Shown piece by piece: positions 7,942 through 10,067 of a stretch of 10,067 nt of DNA; within the stretch, counting starts at the first letter, position 1, and each line of letters begins with the position of its first letter. The stretch lies in assembly GCA_002705575.1 (NCBI GenBank), contig PAHI01000037.1:1-10067 (forward strand), read 5' to 3'. Under the pieces are notes generated by a model. That model was not told where the DNA came from. It ran no database searches and was given only the letters and a program-made list of their open reading frames with translations. The DNA comes from Fidelibacterota bacterium (GTDB lineage Bacteria > Marinisomatota > Marinisomatia > SCGC-AAA003-L08 > GCA-002719095). Both the position numbers and the translations under genes were made by a program.

Positions 7942-8964
7942 TTTTAGTCCCAATTTTTCTTGTATTGATGATGCTTTTTCATGTAAGAGATTTTGTTTAA
8001 GAAAATCTTTATTTTTTTCATCAAATCTTAATTCCCATACATTCTTCTTTTGGGATTCAAGCACGATTACTTCCTGATCCTCACCAAGCAAAAGTGGTGT
8101 ATGTTTGACATTAAATTTTTTTCTTTTTTTATTCCATTCTATAACTATTAGTAAACTTTCAAGTGGTATTTTTCTGTCGACTTTTAAATTGAACACTCTG
8201 GGATGAGCTTTATTGCTCCAAAAATTGTTCCATACATCATCATGATTATGATCGAATATAAAATCACCAATAGAGTAGTATATTCTTTTATTATTCCATT
8301 TTTCCATTACCTGCACTCTGTGAGGGTGACTTCCAACAACTAAGTCTGCACCTGCATCAATCATTGAGCGATATAATTTTTGGTCTCTTGGAAGTGGGTA
8401 ATCAAGTAATTCGATACCAGCATGAGGCATTATAATTACAAAATCTGTGGATTTTTTTAGTTCGTAAATCTGTTTTTTTATATTCTCACCATACAAATTG
8501 TTAACACCGTACGAGCTTTCACTAGCTGCAGGATAATAGCTAAATCCTATCAAGCCTATTTTCTTATCATCTATTTTAAACATACATGGAGCTGAAGCAG
8601 AAGTGTGGTTAATGCCAGCTCCAAAAAATTTAACATTATTTGCTCTTAATGTTTCTGTCGTTGATAAAAAACCATCTAAACCATAATCAAATGTATGATT
8701 ATTGGCCAAACTCAAAGCCTCAATTTTTTGCTGCTTTAATAATTTTGCAAAATTGGTTGGGGCTTTAAACCGTATTTTTTTATCATTAATAGACTCTTTT
8801 GTGTCAACAAGTGGGGATTCAAGGTTTGCAACGAATGCATAGTTTTTATATTTACTTAGAACAGATGAAAAAATTAAATCCATACCGTTATTATTTACAT
8901 ATTTAGTACATTTTCTTCCTAACATGATATCGCCTAAAATAATTATACCATCAAAATTTTTCAT
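7939..8964 (-). CDS. CapA-family (poly-gamma-glutamate synthesis type) metallophosphatase-like protein
   Basis: A 341-residue protein with the ordered motifs of the CapA/PgsA family, which has a calcineurin-like fold: LGDIMLGR (10-17), VANLESP (45-51), LANNHTFDYG (86-95), MPHAGIE (179-185), GADLVVGSHPHRVQ (205-218) and YYSIGDFIFD (229-238). The Asp, Asn and His residues in these motifs are the expected metal ligands. Classic CapA is membrane-anchored and works with CapB and CapC in poly-gamma-glutamate capsule assembly. Here the conserved GDIM strand begins at residue 11, leaving no room for a signal peptide or anchor, and no capB or capC is nearby. A cytoplasmic hydrolase or ligase-helper role in glycan precursor modification is therefore at least as likely. 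It opens the five-gene coupled set after a 148-bp gap. No Shine-Dalgarno is visible at its ATG, and an in-frame stop two codons upstream limits any extension. Confidence 0.85.
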   Translation of the reverse strand: MKNFDGIIILGDIMLGRKCTKYVNNNGMDLIFSSVLSKYKNYAFVANLESPLVDTKESINDKKIRFKAPTNFAKLLKQQKIEALSLANNHTFDYGLDGFLSTTETLRANNVKFFGAGINHTSASAPCMFKIDDKKIGLIGFSYYPAASESSYGVNNLYGENIKKQIYELKKSTDFVIIMPHAGIELLDYPLPRDQKLYRSMIDAGADLVVGSHPHRVQVMEKWNNKRIYYSIGDFIFDHNHDDVWNNFWSNKAHPRVFNLKVDRKIPLESLLIVIEWNKKRKKFNVKHTPLLLGEDQEVIVLESQKKNVWELRFDEKNKDFLKQNLLHEKASSIQEKLGLK

Positions 8965-8972
8965 ATATTAAA

Positions 8973-8986
8973 TCATTCTAGAATGA
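8973..8986. repeat. 14-bp perfect palindrome just upstream of the CapA-like gene
   Basis: The sequence TCATTCTAGAATGA is its own reverse complement and ends 9 bases before the ATG at 8964. On the mRNA it could form a short stem next to the start codon; on DNA it could be a dimeric regulator site. Its function is not known. Confidence 0.4.
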
Positions 8987-8989
8987 ATT

Positions 8990-9028
8990 AATCTTTTTGT
9001 TGCGTAGATGAAATTGCATAAAAAGATT
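8990..9028. repeat. 9-bp inverted repeat, possible leader hairpin
   Basis: AATCTTTTT (8990-8998) and AAAAAGATT (9020-9028) are exact inverted copies separated by 21 bases. Within the loop, TGC/GCA (9001-9003 and 9016-9018) could pair further. The stem is A/T-rich and has no following U-run on the minus strand, so it does not look like an intrinsic terminator. It would lie in the 5' leader of the CapA-like gene. A third copy of AAAAAGATT occurs at 9106-9114, at the end of the amidotransferase gene. Confidence 0.35.
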
Positions 9029-9040
9029 TTATTCATATGT

Positions 9041-9069
9041 TTTAAAATATCGTCGATATGTGAATGCAA
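9041..9069 (-). promoter_or_regulatory. Weak candidate promoter with a palindrome in its spacer, upstream of the CapA-like gene
   Basis: On the minus strand TTGCAT (9069-9064) and TTTAAA (9046-9041) stand 17 bp apart, matching three and four of six consensus positions. The spacer contains the 13-bp inverted repeat ATATCGACGATAT (9059-9047), directly beside the -10 box, where a repressor could act. The box matches are weak, and the gene could instead be read through from the amidotransferase gene upstream. Confidence 0.2.
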
Positions 9070-9112
9070 CGTAAATTTATTAACTTCTAGTATCCTAATG
9101 AGTAGAAAAAGA

Positions 9113-10067
9113 TTATTCTACGTAAAATTTATACCATTGATTTTTTTCTAATAACACTTTTTCATGAATAAATTCACTTCCATTTATACCTCTCATAACC
9201 CAATGATTGTCTTTTATCCACCATACCCTAGGGTCTCTAAATGTGTCACATACTGTGTCGAATTCTTTTTCTGTCCATCCAACATACTTTAGCCACCTTT
9301 TAAGATCTCTTGGTTTTATATGATCTCTTCTAATTACCTCTTGAATTCCCTTTTCTCTTGTTAATTTTTTTGACCTTATGTCTTTTGTTGTATGGTCAGT
9401 AGCTCTTCCATAGCCAAATTTTATAAACTTGAGGTAATCATGAATGCCATTTTCGTGAATATCATCTAAGTTTGAAGCTTTTCTGTATGTTCTCTCAAAG
9501 CCATCTTGAGAGACTTTGAATCCATATTTTTCAATTACTAATTGTGTATGTTCATTAGCATTCCAATCAAGGTAATTTGAGATAAAAATTCCTCTTACAC
9601 CGACACTATTAATTTCTTCATCTGACGGATATATCCATGGCTGCAGTTCACTTTTGATTAATACTTCTCCATACTTACTGGATTTTTCAAGGATATCGTT
9701 CCACTCAAATCCTCTTATGCCATGTTCATGCCGATTTCTGTAAGTAAATTCAATGAAGTCATCGTAAGAAAACATTCCGCCTAGGTCGGCAAATCCATGT
9801 TCGCCCCAAATCATTAAAGGTATCTTTTTTTCAACCGCCACTTTTATTGGATATGTAAGAATACCACAATGAGCATGCCAATTCATATCTCCCATTATTA
9901 ACATTCCTAACCTATTTAACGATTTTAGTGTTTTAATTGCTGGAGTAAAAAAAATATGATCGCAGCCAAAAACTTCTCTCATATTTTGCACATTCTGCAA
10001 ACCAATATCTGAGTAATTATTCCCATTATATGTTACAAGTAAGGGGTTAAAGCCCAATACATTTTTA
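9113..10067 (-). CDS. N-acetyl sugar amidotransferase (WbuX/WbpG/PseA family), 5' end beyond window
   Basis: The frame is open to the window edge, with 318 residues visible counting a partial codon. The likely start codon nearest the edge is an internal TTG (10057-10055), not a true start, because family homology begins upstream. Visible conserved pieces are GFNPLLVTYN, GDMNWHAHCGILTYPIKVAV, IPLMIWGEHG, ISNYLDW, and near the C-terminus FGYGRATDHTTKDIRS followed by LTREKGI. The family's N-terminal Cys-rich motif and SGGKDS-type PP-loop should lie just outside. These enzymes use ATP and ammonia, usually from a HisH-like glutaminase with a HisF-like partner, to convert an N-acetyl group of a sugar to an acetamidino group in O-antigen or nonulosonic-acid glycans. 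No hisH or hisF homologue follows in this window; they may lie upstream. The gene is less AT-rich than the genes at 744-7931. Confidence 0.86.
   Translation of the reverse strand, partial: KNVLGFNPLLVTYNGNNYSDIGLQNVQNMREVFGCDHIFFTPAIKTLKSLNRLGMLIMGDMNWHAHCGILTYPIKVAVEKKIPLMIWGEHGFADLGGMFSYDDFIEFTYRNRHEHGIRGFEWNDILEKSSKYGEVLIKSELQPWIYPSDEEINSVGVRGIFISNYLDWNANEHTQLVIEKYGFKVSQDGFERTYRKASNLDDIHENGIHDYLKFIKFGYGRATDHTTKDIRSKKLTREKGIQEVIRRDHIKPRDLKRWLKYVGWTEKEFDTVCDTFRDPRVWWIKDNHWVMRGINGSEFIHEKVLLEKNQWYKFYVE

Noticed and set aside
9102..9121. GTAGAA/TTCTAC stem around the amidotransferase stop codon as a terminator
   Set aside because: The stem is only 6 bp and its T-run is in the loop, not after the stem, so it does not fit an intrinsic terminator.
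10055..10057. TTG as the start of the sugar amidotransferase
   Set aside because: The frame continues upstream without a stop to the window edge, and the family's PP-loop domain should precede this point, so the TTG is internal.

Overview
This is a very AT-rich window in which every supported gene lies on the minus strand, so it reads from high to low coordinates. The content is a bacterial surface-polysaccharide (capsule or O-antigen type) biosynthesis region. The proteins are rich in Lys, Asn and Ile, and recognisable Shine-Dalgarno sites are scarce. That would suit a low-GC, streamlined or marine-type Gram-negative, but the host cannot be named from this sequence. No transposase, integrase, tRNA, rRNA or CRISPR array is visible.

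Layout in transcription order: (1) 10067-9113, a 5'-truncated N-acetyl sugar amidotransferase of the WbuX/WbpG/PseA type; (2) a 148-bp gap holding palindromes and a possible promoter; (3) 8964-7939, a CapA-family metallophosphatase-like protein; (4) 7931-6066, an asparagine-synthetase homologue whose N-terminal glutaminase domain has lost its catalytic cysteine; (5) 6069-4816, an aldo/keto reductase with an intact catalytic tetrad; (6) 4823-2208, a three-part fusion of acyl-AMP ligase, acyl carrier protein and left-handed beta-helix acyltransferase; (7) 2201-744, a capsule-biosynthesis (KpsS-like) candidate glycosyltransferase; (8) a 116-bp gap with a possible promoter; (9) 627-1, the N-terminal 209 residues of a glutamine-dependent asparagine synthetase with an intact Cys nucleophile.

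Genes 3 to 7 are separated by 7 or 6 bp or overlap by 4 or 8 bp, so they look like one translationally coupled transcript. Taken together, items 4 to 6 look like a cassette that makes an acyl group and attaches it to an amino sugar or glycan. The fusion would activate a carboxylic acid, load it on its own carrier domain and transfer it. The reductase would make or modify the acyl precursor, and the glutaminase-dead synthetase would form an amide bond with an amine other than glutamine-derived ammonia. This pathway is an inference; the enzyme families and the missing cysteine are read directly from the sequence. The central block (about 744-7931) is, in sampled lines, mostly more AT-rich than the flanking genes, as expected for a variable surface cassette set between more widespread genes.
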